From Emydura subglobosa (taxonomy: Eukaryota; Chordata; Testudines; Chelidae), in the NCBI GenBank assembly GCA_007922225.1, contig ML679970.1, positions 41,434,212-41,498,211 of the forward strand: a stretch of 64,000 bases of DNA, given 5' to 3'. The position numbers were made by a program, and so were the translations under genes. Below are positions 36,222 through 47,599 of the stretch, in pieces. Numbering within the stretch: position 1 is the first letter of the stretch; each line of letters begins with the position of its first letter. The notes beneath the pieces were generated by a model. It was not told where the DNA came from. It saw only the letters and a program-made list of their open reading frames with translations, and ran no database searches.

Positions 36222-36542
36222 GTGAGTACAATCCCTGCTTCCTCCTGTGGAACCTTGTTTTGTGTTAATAGTCCGGGTGGGGGGGCGGGCCTGATGCACT
36301 CGGACACAAGGCATGGAACCTGCACTGTGCCAGCTGTTGGCAAAAGCGTGGCCTTTTACATGGCAAACCTATCCCAGACGGGAACAGGACTGAGTGCACT
36401 CCAGTTCATATCAATACAGCGTGTTTGGCTGCTAAAGATCTGGGAACTCCTGGCAAATTCATCGATTAACAGCTGCAGTCGTTGCATGGCAGGGGCAGGA
36501 GCGCGGCTGGGGGGCTCCTGGCTACGCCAGACCCAGACTTTC

Positions 36543-36556
36543 CCTGCAGGGGGCAC
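36543..36556 (+). promoter_or_regulatory. CTCF-like motif downstream of the mini-exon
   Basis: cctgcagggggcac is a good CTCF core match, 320 bp after the mini-exon and in the same orientation as the other two. Confidence 0.4.
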
Positions 36557-37344
36557 TGTGGGGAGTGGGGCGGGGGCGCTGGCTGTCCGCACGTGATTAC
36601 AAGATGCCTGTGCTCATTAGAATCAGCGTAACCCCAGCTCGGTGCTCCAGCAGTGACTGCTTACGTCCTTAAGAGCCCACGCTGTGCTGTGGTGTTACGA
36701 CAGGCAATTCCCAAGAGGGGCCTCTTCCTGCCCAGTGCTGCCCCCATCTCTACAGTCACCTGGGAAGCAGAACCAGTCTGCAGCGGATGGCTCTGGATTG
36801 CAGAGGGGTGCATGCTGCACAATGCAGGGTCCAGCATGGAGGTCGGGGGGAGGAGAGGCTGGGCCTCTAGGAGGCCTTCCTCCCATAGCCTGGGGCAGAT
36901 TCCTTTTCCTCCCCCTCTACTCCCAGGGTTCTCCCTCAGGCCTACCCCAGCTGCTTGGGCTGGACACTAGAGGGTGGCTCCCGGCTGTCGGCCCATGCAG
37001 AGAAACTCAGCCGGTGCCCCCATCTTCCCCCCCCATCCCACCCCTGGTGCTGGGCTCTGATACTGATGGGCCGTCAGCCAGAGCCAGTCTCAGGAGGATC
37101 CAGGTGCATTTTCGCTAAGGCAAGTCGCTCCGCTGCCTGGGAAAGTTTCTAAAATTAAAGCTGGCATCTGAAATTCAAATGAAGAGCAAACCTTTAATTA
37201 GAGACTGAATCTAATTCTCGACCCCCCTCCCGGCAAAGCCATCCTGTGATTCTGGCAATCAGTGCTTTAAATATAAACCAGACAGCTTGAATTTCTCAGG
37301 GCTCCCGAGGGGGTCGACATGTGTCAGTTACACTTCATGATGAT

Positions 37345-37455
37345 AGCACTCAGCTAGTGCTTTGTCTATTCAAAGCACTTCACAGGCATTAACTGCTGCC
37401 CTACCTCACCCCAGAGGTGGCTGCATTTTAGTGGCAGGTGATAGGTTGCTTGGGC
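37345..37455 (-). mobile_element. Reverse MIR-like SINE fragment
   Basis: agctagtgctttgtctattc aaagcacttcacaggcatta and ccccagaggtggctgcattt are the 3' and middle portions of a reverse MIR. The following 37470-37520 piece (aaaggtgccctataagtac) may be a forward tail. Confidence 0.5.
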
Positions 37456-38208
37456 ATGGGGGTGGTAAAGTATGTTGAAATCCTTTAGTATGAAAGGTGC
37501 CCTATAAGTACAAGACGCTGCAGTTGATTTTCCTCTGAGTCTTGGGCTGGCAGGAAATACCTGCATCCTCCAAGCTGACTGAGCTCCCCAGCCACCTCTA
37601 AGACCCGGCTCAGGCACAGCGATGGAAAGAGTTTCCCTGCTGACCGTTGCTGAACCCTCGCTCTGAGAAGGAGAAACAAAGATGAATCCAGGGTCACCAG
37701 CCCCAAACTTAGCTCATGTTGGAAGGGTGAAAAATCTTTGTCCATGCTTAGCTGCCTGCAAGAGCAGAGCCGCTGGAGCCGGGCCGCCAGCATGTGCCAT
37801 GTGTCATAAATCTAGGGGGAGGCTGGTGGGGAGGGCCCCATCTACACGTGACCTTGGTGGACAACGATGTCTAAGCAGAACAGTGGGTGGTGCAGTGTGG
37901 GGTCCCTGCAACGCAGCAGGACATACCCTTCTGCACAGCTCTGCACCTCCCACCCACCCGCACTAATACCACCGGCCCCCACCACGGAGAAGGGGTCAGA
38001 CGTGCACCTGCGCACAGACGAACGGCACTCGCGCAGCTTTGCTACTGCATAGTGAACCGCAAGCCAAGCGGTCTTACAGCGGGGGGGGGGGCTCGCTCCT
38101 CAGCGGGTGTCCTAGTGGACCTCCACTGCAGGCAGCAGGACTGTGTCATTTCACACCACCTGGGCATCTGGCTCCAGGCTCCCGTGTTAACTCAGCTTTG
38201 TGCTCATG

Positions 38209-38220
38209 ACTGACGTCAGT
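38209..38220. promoter_or_regulatory. Perfect palindromic CRE (TGACGTCA)
   Basis: actgacgtcagt is a 12-bp palindrome with the full CREB/ATF/AP-1-class octamer at 38211-38218. It lies 90 bp before a MEF2 consensus. Confidence 0.5.
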
Positions 38221-38305
38221 GGCCTGTCGAGCCCTCGCCGGCGGGCTGGTCACACGGGCTGGCTCCTCCTCCTTGTTTCCAGCTGCTACGTTACAATATA
38301 CGAAA

Positions 38306-38315
38306 CTAAAAATAG
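38306..38315. promoter_or_regulatory. MEF2-type site
   Basis: ctaaaaatag fits the MEF2 consensus YTA(A/T)4TAR exactly. It is followed by tgctgatgtcac, which resembles a CRE/MAF half-site. Function is inference. Confidence 0.4.
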
Positions 38316-38355
38316 ATGACTTTGCTGATGTCACTTTCCACATGAGTAATTGCAG

Positions 38356-38406
38356 TGGTGGCGTCTGAGATGGGCTGTGAGCTCAGTGGAAGGAGACCGG
38401 TCCCAG
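38356..38406 (+). other. Weak exon-like segment (51 nt)
   Basis: It is bounded by taattgcag (38347-38355) and a consensus donor gtgagt at 38407. The length is a multiple of three and the frame from the first base is open for 17 codons. The upstream pyrimidine tract is poor, so this is weak. Confidence 0.2.
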
Positions 38407-39569
38407 GTGAGTGACAGAAAGAAGTGCCCCACGAGAATCTCTCTGATAAGATGGCCCCCACGCTATGAAGAAACGTAGGAACCATTGGGATGTACTAGGC
38501 TACATAAATATAACAGTCTGGCCATATTGGCTGCATGGCGCCTTAGTGTGTGTTGCCTAGACACACGGTATGGTCCCAAGATCTGCACTGCAGGGCCAAA
38601 TCCTGATGTTCTTCCTCGGCTCTTCCTTCAGGCTGACATGGACAGACTCCATTTGAAGTCAGTGGTAGTTATTAGAGCGGGTTATCTGTAGGAAACACCC
38701 TGTTTGTGAATAAACCATTCTCCATGTGAGGTCAGCCTCCTTGTTAGGTACCAATGTGCTCTGGTATCTGTGAAAATATTTGCAACTCCTGCAAGCTGAA
38801 TGAATTCGTACTGCAGTGTGTGATTTATTATTCCGTATATTGCTGTTTCGAATCATCCACGCAGGGAGCAGAAGCAAAACCATGTGACCAATGGCACATC
38901 AGGAATTGTGACTAGCAAATAGTTTAAATGAATAGCTTGCAAAGCACCCATCATCTGAAAAGGATTTGTCCAAACTACACTGTGAGCACTTATAAATACA
39001 TGCACAGAAAGCAGGGATGGATTATGAGCTGATAAGAAGCCGCAGCTCAATCTGACGAATAGGATTCAACCACCTCTAGAATTTATACATAGTAGTTTAG
39101 TGCCAAACAATGCATCATATATTCAGATCTAGCTTTCCCATCACAGAGGCTCTGAAATAACAAGAGAGAACAGTGCCTGAGGGCAAATTCAAAACAGATA
39201 AGATCGATTTCTTCAAAGTGCAATCGCTGACAAATGCTGCCGACGCCATCGTCCCCCGCTGACACAGCAGCAGGTCACACAGCCTGCTCCTGCTGTCCCA
39301 CGAACAGAAAGTGTGACGAGAGAGCTGCGGAAGGAATGACAAACTGCAGTGACAGACTGCAAACAGGTGTGACTTCCTTAGAGGGGAAGTCTGAGACTTT
39401 ATCAGCCTTTGGGACTAATCAGAGCAGAAGGCAGGGAGATGCTTTGACAGAACGGAAGATGGGCATGGGTTGGGGGGAAACATTTTATTTACAGATCTCT
39501 TGACTTACGTAAGACCACTAATTAAACACAGAGTGTGAGGAAGCTCCAGAAGCTTGGTGTATCTGTGCG

Positions 39570-39680
39570 TCATCCCGATTCTTCTCAACTTACGCACTGC
39601 TCTAGGGAGAGAATTGGAAGCTCCCTCATCCCTTGAAGCATTTAAAATTGGATTGGGCAAAGAACTAAAAATTATAGGTG
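39570..39680 (+). mobile_element. CR1-like LINE remnant
   Basis: The words ttggaagctccctcatccct and ttaaaattggattgggcaaa are a decayed CR1 3' UTR segment. A shorter relative at about 30950-30990 has ttaaaactagattgggcaaa. No frame remains. Confidence 0.55.
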
Positions 39681-40249
39681 GCACAGGTAGTGATAAAGTT
39701 AAGGTTGCCTGGGTCAGTTTAAGACCCAAGTGGCAGAGTTCTCTACAGTGAAGTTGAAGGTGCCAACTCCACTGATGACCCAGGAGGGAGTCAGAATGTT
39801 TCCATGTGGAGGAATGTCCACGGGGTTGTCAGTTTGATTTTTTAAAAACCTAGGAAATTTTGTAAAAAAACCCAAACCCCGAAGTTAAGGCTGCAAAGTA
39901 CAACACTCCAAAGTTAGGAAATGCCAGAATTAAGGATGCCTGTGCAACCTTAAGTCAATCCCCATGTGTGTACGCATTACAATCCAGTCTTTAACTAGAG
40001 GATCCCATACTATTTTTCCACAGGCCCCTGCCTCACTCGGTGCACAGGATGGATGGTACTCACTGAGTGAACAGCTATTCGTGTTTTGTTGTTTCCTCAT
40101 TGTCCAGTGTGTGGCCCTGAGCCTAAATTACTGCATGCTTCAAACCCTGCTCGGGAGACAGAATTACTAATTTCCTCCTGAGCTTTTCTGTGGGGCTCAT
40201 CACGGCCGTGCCTGATTGTTTAACAAACATTAATTAGTTTTCCTTCACA

Positions 40250-40640
40250 ACACCCCTGTGAGATGAGGGTGAAATATTATTATCCCCCTTTTGCAAATGG
40301 CACAGAGAGATTACGGTCAGAAGTATCCATTGATTTTGGCTGCTTAAACTAGTCGCCTAGGACCTGATTTTTCCAAACGCTTAGTGTTACATAGCACTTT
40401 AGCTGTGCAGAGCACAGCTCCAGCTGTGAGCGCTCAGCACTTCTGCAAATCAGACCCCAGGTTCTCCAGTCAGGCACTCTGAAAATGAGGAACTCACAAT
40501 TAGTGAAGATCTGTGAAAAATGTAGTGCTTTGTCCAGCATCACAGAGGAGCTCTGTGGCAGAGGCAGGGATACAATTCAATTCTCCAGGGCAGCATTCAT
40601 CTGCCTTAACCAGAAGACTGTCCTTTCTCTTTTTGCAGTC
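40250..40640 (-). mobile_element. Reverse MIR-like SINE split by a hairpin repeat
   Basis: The left part cccctgtgagatgagggtga, tattatcccccttttgcaaa tggcacagagagatta and the right part tgctttgtccagcatcacag aggagctctgtggcagaggc are consecutive in MIR but about 170 bp apart here. The gap holds the repeat at 40363-40480. Confidence 0.65.
40363..40480. repeat. Hairpin-family fragment inside a reverse MIR
   Basis: The left acctgatttttccaaacgct and right tctgcaaatcagaccccagg are inverted relatives (CTGATTT/AAATCAG). This sits between two halves of a reverse-oriented MIR-like SINE (40250-40345 and about 40520-40640), suggesting a later insertion. Confidence 0.5.
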
Positions 40641-41022
40641 CCTTTCTCTTCCTAGAAACGAAGTGGTTAGCTACCCACTCGCCCCTAAGGGCATGGGGCT
40701 GTTTAAATGCAGTTTAGACTTTCAGGCTTGGGCTAGGACCCTGCACAGCTCCTTAGCCCCAGGCCAGTGAGCCTGAATCAGCTGGCATAGGCCAGCCACG
40801 GGTTTTTAATTGCCATGTAGACGTTCTCTTAACCCTCTCTCCTATTACCAGGCAGGAGTCACTTGGTAGTTATGCAGCAGCTTAGTGCAAGGTAGGCTGT
40901 TCATATGCAAAAAACGCAGCAACTTCTGGCTGTTAGCTTTAGGATTAGACATTTATATGTGTAATGAGAACATTGGCGGTTACATTAGATCGGATTAGAA
41001 CATACGAGGGATATAAACTGTC

Positions 41023-41092
41023 ATGCTTCAGGGCATAAACCAACCTCTAGCTGACGAGGGTTAGGAAAATCTTCCTATGTTTCTGGAATGGG
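41023..41092. repeat. Dispersed repeat with 'catgcttcagggcataaa'
   Basis: The word tcatgcttcagggcataaac followed by ctctagctgacgagggttag gaaaatcttcc has a second copy at 44898. I recall this as a common turtle repeat segment, possibly a LINE 3' UTR piece. Confidence 0.55.
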
Positions 41093-41169
41093 CTTGACGC
41101 AGTATTGCCTTTTGAAAAGGATGGAGACTTGACTATGAAAATATTTTCAATGCACAGCATTCATTTAGG

Positions 41170-41345
41170 GCATCGAAAAGTTAGGTCAAATTCGGCAAAT
41201 AGTTTCAGCCAAAAAAAAAAACTAGGAAAAATAATAGAATATTTTGGACATTTTCTAAACTAACCCTTTCCAATCGACATTTTGTTTAGAAAACAGCTAT
41301 GCCAATCCCCGTTCAAAACTTTTTCTTCCACTCCAATTTATTTAT
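41170..41345. repeat. Possible diverged copy of the AT-rich fold-back family
   Basis: The words ttaggtcaaattcggcaaat, atattttggacattttctaa and ccaatcgacattttgtttag resemble the aaaattt fold-back family, but clear ends are missing. Assignment is weak. Confidence 0.3.
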
Positions 41346-41889
41346 TTATCTATTTTGGTTTTTGTCTTGGTGAGAAAGACCTAAAAATCAGTGTAGGTTT
41401 GAAATGAACTGCTGGTTTTGGGATGGGTCAGACCTGAAAAATCAATGATTCACTCACATCCACTGATTCAGGCTACAGAGTGGGTGTGGTCATCTGCATG
41501 GGGGGTTTCCAGAATGCTTGAGAGATGCGGGAGGTTTTACAAGCAGTCTCCACTGGCTGGGTGTCTGTGCCGTCTTGCATCCAGTGGCATGCCTGGGAGA
41601 CAGCTGCTCCCCTCTCCCAGGATGAATTGAACCTACTAGGGCATCTACTACTGCACACCAGAGGATGCAAATTGTACTAGTCAGAATGAATCAGGCCCTA
41701 CATCTCCAAATGATTACAAAGCCATTGAGGTCTCTGCCAAGCCATCAGTGATCACTGCTTTTTAAAACCTGCAGCTCTCATAACAAAGCAGAAAAGAAAA
41801 AGAACTTAGTTTCCAGGGCTGGAACCAAACGAAGGCAGCAGCTTATATCCATGTCAATGGCAGTGTTCAAATCATTTCCCATTTGGGCT

Positions 41890-41919
41890 TCTCTCTCTCT
41901 CTCTCTCTCTTTTTTTTAT
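41890..41919. repeat. (CT)n microsatellite followed by a T-run
   Basis: About ten CT units then a run of t, ending in attacag. It imitates a polypyrimidine tract and 3' splice site. Confidence 0.9.
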
Positions 41920-43541
41920 TACAGCGAAATTGCATGAGCCCTATTGAAAACACTTGTCATTTTCCATGGATGGGACTGTACTCTATTAGAACTATTACTT
42001 CTTCCCAATGGAATCCCAGCTAATTTAATTCCAACCAAAATAAAAGAAAGAAAAGATTATGATAATGATAATGAAGTAAATAGGAAACCCGTGTCTTTTT
42101 CTCTTTCTGGTTCCATTTTTTAGATTTAAATTGAGCACGAGATCTCCCCAAAATGAAGTTAGTTATACTAGACAATGCCTATTCAGCAAAATTGTGACTT
42201 CATTCACAAGCCTTACACCAGATTTAAATGTGGAGTGAAAATAGAGTTGCATTTCCTATTCATTTTGCCTACACTCCACTATCTTCCCAAACTTGTTTTT
42301 AATTTAATTATTTTCCCAAACAAACGGGGAATGCCTGAAATTTGCCCAGGGACCCCAAGACACTCAAAATGTTTACAGAAATAAAGAACTTTTTGCCTCT
42401 TCCCTGCAGCAAGGGATTCAATGTTTAGTCCTAGAGAAGGGTTCAAATCAACAAATATTCCCGGCTGGATACCACTGGCAGAAGGGTAGAAAGTGACAGT
42501 AATTTTCCAGACTTTATTATTGTGTTTATGGCAGGGGGCAGTGTTTAAATCATAACTGAGGCCAGATCCTCTCGGGTGGATCCCCAGCTGCTTTGAAATC
42601 TATAGAGCTGTGTCCAGTGACAGTCCTTGATACCATAACACACAATGGTGTTAATTTTTTGCCACTGATCAATGGCAAGTCGTTAATTTCCCAGAGTTAT
42701 AAAATAGAAGGCAGGCTTTTTTGCGACTGCCCTCTTCTCTTGTGGCTGGGATGGCATGCCCATGGTGCGCTCAGCAGTTTAGACTGGCGACATCGTTGTA
42801 TCGGTCCTTTCCAGCACTCAATCTCTGTGCTTCGCTCAGCTTTCCAATTCTGCTCCTTCACAAGACATTTGTAAACTTGTGTATTTGATTTGCTTCCCTA
42901 TCTTTTGCCCCTGCCTCCTGCGTTAGTATAAAGGACTCGTTAACATGAGATATCACACACACACCATCCCGCTCTGACCTTTTCGATACAAGATGCTGCA
43001 TGTGAAAACTGTAGTAGCAGACACAGCGGACAGTCTAGACTCAGCACGGCATTCAGCTAGGTTTCCTTTGCTATGTGCCTCAGTGGTTATGACTGTAGAG
43101 AAAGTTGTGCCCTTAAAAGAGTGACTAGATTGAACTCTGCCATCTCAGTTCTGGGCAACTTTTATAATCCTGCCGCATCACCCACCCCACTCTCTCATTG
43201 TGGGGGTGTACCCTACAAGACCCCACTGAATTCAGTGAGATCAGGACTGAGCCCAGGCTGCAAAGGGATTATGATTCCAGTGCACACTTGGTTAAAGGGG
43301 ACATCTGTCTGGGGTAAGGCAGCATCCTCCTAATAGAGGGATGAAAATATCTTGGGCTTTGAGGACTCTGGGCCTCAGACCTTCTGCTCAGCTAACTATT
43401 CCAGGAGAGCTCTGCTCCCTCATTTCACTGCCTCACGCCCTTCCTTGTCCCCACAGGCGGCTGCAAGGACTGCGGGTTGGTACTCAAGCACCACCATCCC
43501 TGCTGCTGGCTTCACTGCTATTGATACTTGAGCTAGCTTTG

Positions 43542-43549
43542 ATCTAGAT
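43542..43549. repeat. Left 8-bp target-site duplication of the hAT element
   Basis: ATCTAGAT, identical to 43756-43763. It is itself a palindrome and fits the hAT target consensus. Confidence 0.9.
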
Positions 43550-43755
43550 CAGCGTTTCTCAATTACATTTTCCCACGGAACCCTTTAGGCTCCACGGGGA
43601 AATTACACTCATACTTGATACCCTCCACCAAAAAATCCGGGACATCTTCCCTTTTTCGGCGGCGCGGAGAACAGCTGCTCTCAGCGGCGCGATGTCACTT
43701 TCTCACGGAACCCTAACAGTGTTCGGTTCCGCGGAACACCAATTGAGAAACACTG
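43550..43755. mobile_element. Non-autonomous hAT transposon (206 bp) with TIRs
   Basis: The termini are CAGCGTTTCTCAATT and AATTGAGAAACACTG, a 15-bp inverted repeat with one mismatch and the CAG...CTG ends of the Charlie/hAT group. The copies are flanked by identical 8-bp duplications ATCTAGAT (43542-43549 and 43756-43763), matching the known hAT preference for nTCTAGAn. The inverted similarity continues inward through a cacggaaccc-like block. The centre is unusually CpG-rich (ggcggcgcgg, cagcggcgcg). There is no transposase, so it must have been moved by a related autonomous element. Confidence 0.93.
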
Positions 43756-43763
43756 ATCTAGAT
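43756..43763. repeat. Right 8-bp target-site duplication of the hAT element
   Basis: ATCTAGAT directly follows the right terminus CACTG and is identical to the left copy, indicating an insertion with undecayed flanks. Confidence 0.9.
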
Positions 43764-44897
43764 CCAAGCTAGCTTATACACATCTGCACATACTGCGATC
43801 ACATCTCTCGATTACAGCAGTGAATCCAGGCTGCTATAACTTGCATCTTGGTCTGGTCCCTTCAGCATGTAAGTTACCCCCACGTAGTCTCATGTCCCGC
43901 CCCCTCGACCCCCTCAGTGGCTGTCATGCCTCATGAGATTCCTTATGACTGCGCTCACTCAGCATGGCATAAAAGACACCTCCTCACGCATTAGCCCCAT
44001 CCCGGTGACATAACACACGTACCAAGGAGCCAGAAGAAGGGATAAGTTATAGTCAGTTTCAGCCCCAGACTTTAACTTACACCTTCGTACACCTTCAGCC
44101 CCTCACCACGGTCGTGATATTCTTGGGGTGCATCTGCACACCCAAGGATTGGCACAGCGTGGTTAGCTAGGACAGAAGCATCGCTAGGGCTGTGGGAGAA
44201 AACGTGAGCTACTTAGTTGTGCTAAACTCCCACTGACTTGAACGGGAAGCTTGTGTGAGGAGGAGGCATAGAACCGGGCCTATTGCTGGCTCACTTCACT
44301 CCGCCGCAGCAGCAGGTGCTGGGCTCCTTGGAAATGTGGACCGAGGGCTTTCCGTGCGTTTAGCAGCAGCTTACGAAGCACAGTGGTGAGGACTCTGGGA
44401 AGGGAGAGGTGCTGAAGCTGTCACGGCTCGCATGTGCACAAATAAAGTTGATAAACGTGATCAGCTTGACGCTCTCTTTAGAATCATGAATTGGTGCTGT
44501 CTGTGTAATTATTATAAATATCAGAGATTTATAGCCTACCAGCGGGAAATAAAAAAAACCCAAACCCTTCACCAATAAATCATATTATTTCCACAATAAT
44601 GCTAACGGCATAAGCGAGAGGAGGGATAGCAGGAGGCCTGGGAGAGGATAAATGCAGTGTGGAATGGGGAGCCCTGGAAAACATATTTGGTCCTCGTTGC
44701 TTTTGAAAGGCCATGCCTGGCTTCTGAGCATGAGCGATGATGATAAAGGCTTTATTTAAGTAAGGACAAATTCTCTCGTGCAAGGGGGACCTAAGCTACA
44801 TGGCACGCACATTGCAGTGCGTCACTTCTTGAGAGGCTATAGCTTCACTGGAAGAATCATGTCTTGAGTCACTCAAAATCACAAGCAGTACCAACCT

Positions 44898-44972
44898 TCA
44901 TGCTTCAGGGCATAAACTGGTCTCTGTTTGGGGGTCAGGAAGAATCCCTCTGCAGTATCACATAATCAGTGC
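44898..44972. repeat. Dispersed repeat with 'catgcttcagggcataaa', second copy
   Basis: It shares tcatgcttcagggcataaac with 41023 and continues with gtttgggggtcaggaagaat ccc. Both copies are in the same orientation. Confidence 0.55.
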
Positions 44973-45029
44973 TTTATTGTAGGGGCAGCAGCAGACTGAA
45001 GCATTTGGCCTTGTCAGAGACAAAAGAGA

Positions 45030-45116
45030 CTGATTCTGATCTCATTTACACCAATGACTATAACTCCCTGGAAGTCAGTGAAGATGTAAAACCACTGGGA
45101 GTGAGGTCAGAATCCG
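45030..45116. repeat. Dispersed hairpin repeat, same family
   Basis: The left arm ctgattctgatctcatttac and right arm ggagtgaggtcagaatccgg pair in reverse. The centre carries ataactccctggaagtcagt, the family's central gagtaactccactgaagtca-like word. Confidence 0.65.
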
Positions 45117-46664
45117 GCTGTTTGTCCCTGTCGCTGTGGTAGCTGCTGTCTTTCTTGGCATACAGAAGCAATTCTCTAACATTACACACAGCACAAATGG
45201 CCCAACTGTGTCTAATTGTGGCTCTGTAACTGGAGTGTGGCACAGTCAGTTTACCCACTACAGGTAACGTAGCTCAGTTTGTGGCCATGCTGCAGCTTTT
45301 CTGCCTTCCCAGTGCATTCATGTGTAGGCGCCCACCAAGCTGCCTGGCTTTGTCTGAGTCCATTCAGGGAATATCCAAGCAGCTCTCCCACAGTGCCTCA
45401 GCAGCAACGCCAGCTGCATGTGGGCAATGCCCTCAGGGAGTCCTGGAAAGGAGGAGTTACAAAAGGTGTCCCTACACTGCCGTAAACCAGTGTGCTGAAA
45501 CAGTTACAGCCAGCTGTGGCTTCTGGCAGAGACGAAGTGCTGTTAGCTGGCACAATTACCAACTGCACTTTCGCTATGTGGGGCCCAGACACAACCCATG
45601 TTTAGTGCTAACCAGACCACTAAAGGTCTGTGGGACCTGGGCTTGTGGACTCAGTGTTTCCAAGCCTGCACTTAAGCGTCCACACTGCAGTACATTGTAA
45701 ACTTGGTCACAGTTGCTGGGAATTCATGTCAGACCTGTCTCCAGCACAAAGGATAAACAGAAAATGCACTGAATGTCAGAAGTTGCAATGCAGGCCAAAA
45801 TATGACAAATCCATTTCCATTGCCACCGCTATGGATTTCATCATGAGGCTCCTAACATTTGGTGTTTTTCTTAAAGCCCCAGTTCCTGGAGTCACATGAT
45901 TACTTGAGAATCTCCGCTCCTATTTAAAAAACAAATAAGTTTCTAGTCTTGATCTGTGGAAGAGAGCTTGAAAAAGTGACATCAGCAGGTGAATGAACAG
46001 ATCCCAGCAGGGATTATTTTAAAAAAAACCTCCTGATTTTTAAATCAGTCTCGGGATTTTGTGTGGTTTGAATCATGATTTTTGAATGTATGAGGTTGGC
46101 GATGCTGCCAATACCCAAGACAAGAAATAAAATCTGTTCACAGAATAGGTCTGTAGGGCGCAAGCTAGCAAAACCCAATAAATAACAATTATGACTTATC
46201 AGGCTTGTAAAAAGAAAGCATTTCAGTTAAAATGATGTGTAATGCCTAAAAGCACTACACTGTCTCTCACTCACACACATACACAGTGTGTACAGCGCAA
46301 ACTACCATTCTTGGGTCAAACTAAAGCCTTAAAAAATTAACCTTAAAAGGATATCTGCAGGCCCAGAGCACAGAGCAAGCGCCGCAAGCTTTTTGCTCAA
46401 GAAGCTAAATGTAGAGAGAGGGAGAAGGGTGGAGGGGAGAAAAGCCTCCTGAAATGTCAGCTGCAGATGAAGGGCGTTAGAAAATTTAATCTCCCAACTT
46501 TCTCAACTAACGTGACATTTGGATTTCATTCCGATAAGCTATCAGCCCGAGAACTTTTTCTTTCTTTTTTCTTTTTTTTCCTCTTTCCTTCGTCTCTCCT
46601 CTGGCTGGTAATTTAAAAATAAATGGTCTAGAAAGATCTCTAAACAGAACCTTTGGCAAAGATT

Positions 46665-46682
46665 AAAAAAAAAAAAAAAAAA
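46665..46682. repeat. Poly-A tract
   Basis: An 18-base a-run following an AT-rich block. No retroposed gene is visible upstream. Confidence 0.9.
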
Positions 46683-46849
46683 GGGAATGGGTGAGCGCAA
46701 GAGGCTGATTGTTATTTATAACCTGTGCAGCTATAAAAGCCGGGACGTGGTGTGGAGAACTCAGGATCTCGCTCTCCTGGCATCAGCACCTGCATGGATT
46801 TCTGTGTCATGCGAAGAGCAGAGAAATCTAATCAGAAGCATCCTTTACA

Positions 46850-47080
46850 TTTGCATAGAGCCTCTTGTTCATGCATGTAAAGCCCGTGGCAAACCAAGTG
46901 CCCTCATCCTGGGTTTAGGGGCGGGGGAGTCGCAGAGTGAACTGATGTCTCCAAAGTCATGCTGTGAGTCAGGGGCAGAATCAAGAATAGAACCCAGGTG
47001 TCCTGATCCCCCAGAGCTGTGTTCAGTATGCAAGCTCACAGCTGCTCTCCTCCGCCACAGTTCCTCTGTTTCCTGACCCC
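46850..47080 (-). mobile_element. Reverse MIR-like SINE
   Basis: The words catttgcatagagcctcttg, gtcatgctgtgagtcagggg cagaatc, agaacccaggtgtcctgatc and cagctgctctcctccgccac are in reverse MIR order. Open frames crossing it are incidental. Confidence 0.65.
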
Positions 47081-47164
47081 CCACCCCTTTTGTGTCTTGT
47101 AACTCAATTTAAAGCACCTTTACGCAGTCAGAGGAGAAGCAAATTCCAGCTGAAGGAGTCGTAC

Positions 47165-47400
47165 CTGTTCTAGCTGTGTTGAAGCACTAAAAAATAGAGT
47201 GTGGCCACAGCAGCAGGAAGGGCAGGGAGGGCTATCCACCCCCGAGAACATGCTTAGCATCTTGGACGGATCCAGCATCCCGCCAGTCACACTGCCATGG
47301 CTACACGCTATTTTTAGTGTACTAGCTCGATCAGAGCTGGCCCGGGATATGCCTTCTTGCTCTGGGAAGTACACTTCAAACTGCAGTGTAGATGGACCCA
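47165..47400. mobile_element. Non-autonomous inverted-repeat element, second copy
   Basis: The left arm gaagcactaaaaaatagagt gtggccaca (47181-47209) pairs with the right arm ccatggctacacgctattt ttagtgtactag (47295-47325). The right edge reads actgcagtgtagatggaccc, the TGTAGA-type terminus seen in related copies. No coding capacity. Confidence 0.7.
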
Positions 47401-47599
47401 GAGAGGCATAAAAGGGTCTTTAGTGTAAATGAGAATCAGCCCCACTGTATTTTTCAGTTTGGGATTTAAAGGGACATCAGATTTATTCAGATGAGCCTAA
47501 ACCAACCCTCTGTCCCAGCTTTCTGTCGTCCATAATGCCAGCCAGACGCTCAGGACTGCTGACTGTCTCAGAGGGGGTCCCAGGCCTATCCTACTTAGA

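Noticed and set aside
41919..42030. Strong pyrimidine tract plus cag followed by about 33 open codons
   Set aside because: The tract is a (CT)n/T-run microsatellite and no consensus donor follows in frame, so it is not a convincing exon.
46665..46682. Poly-A run considered as the tail of a processed pseudogene
   Set aside because: The upstream 300 bp shows no coding similarity, no upstream polyadenylation signal at the right spacing and no flanking target duplication.
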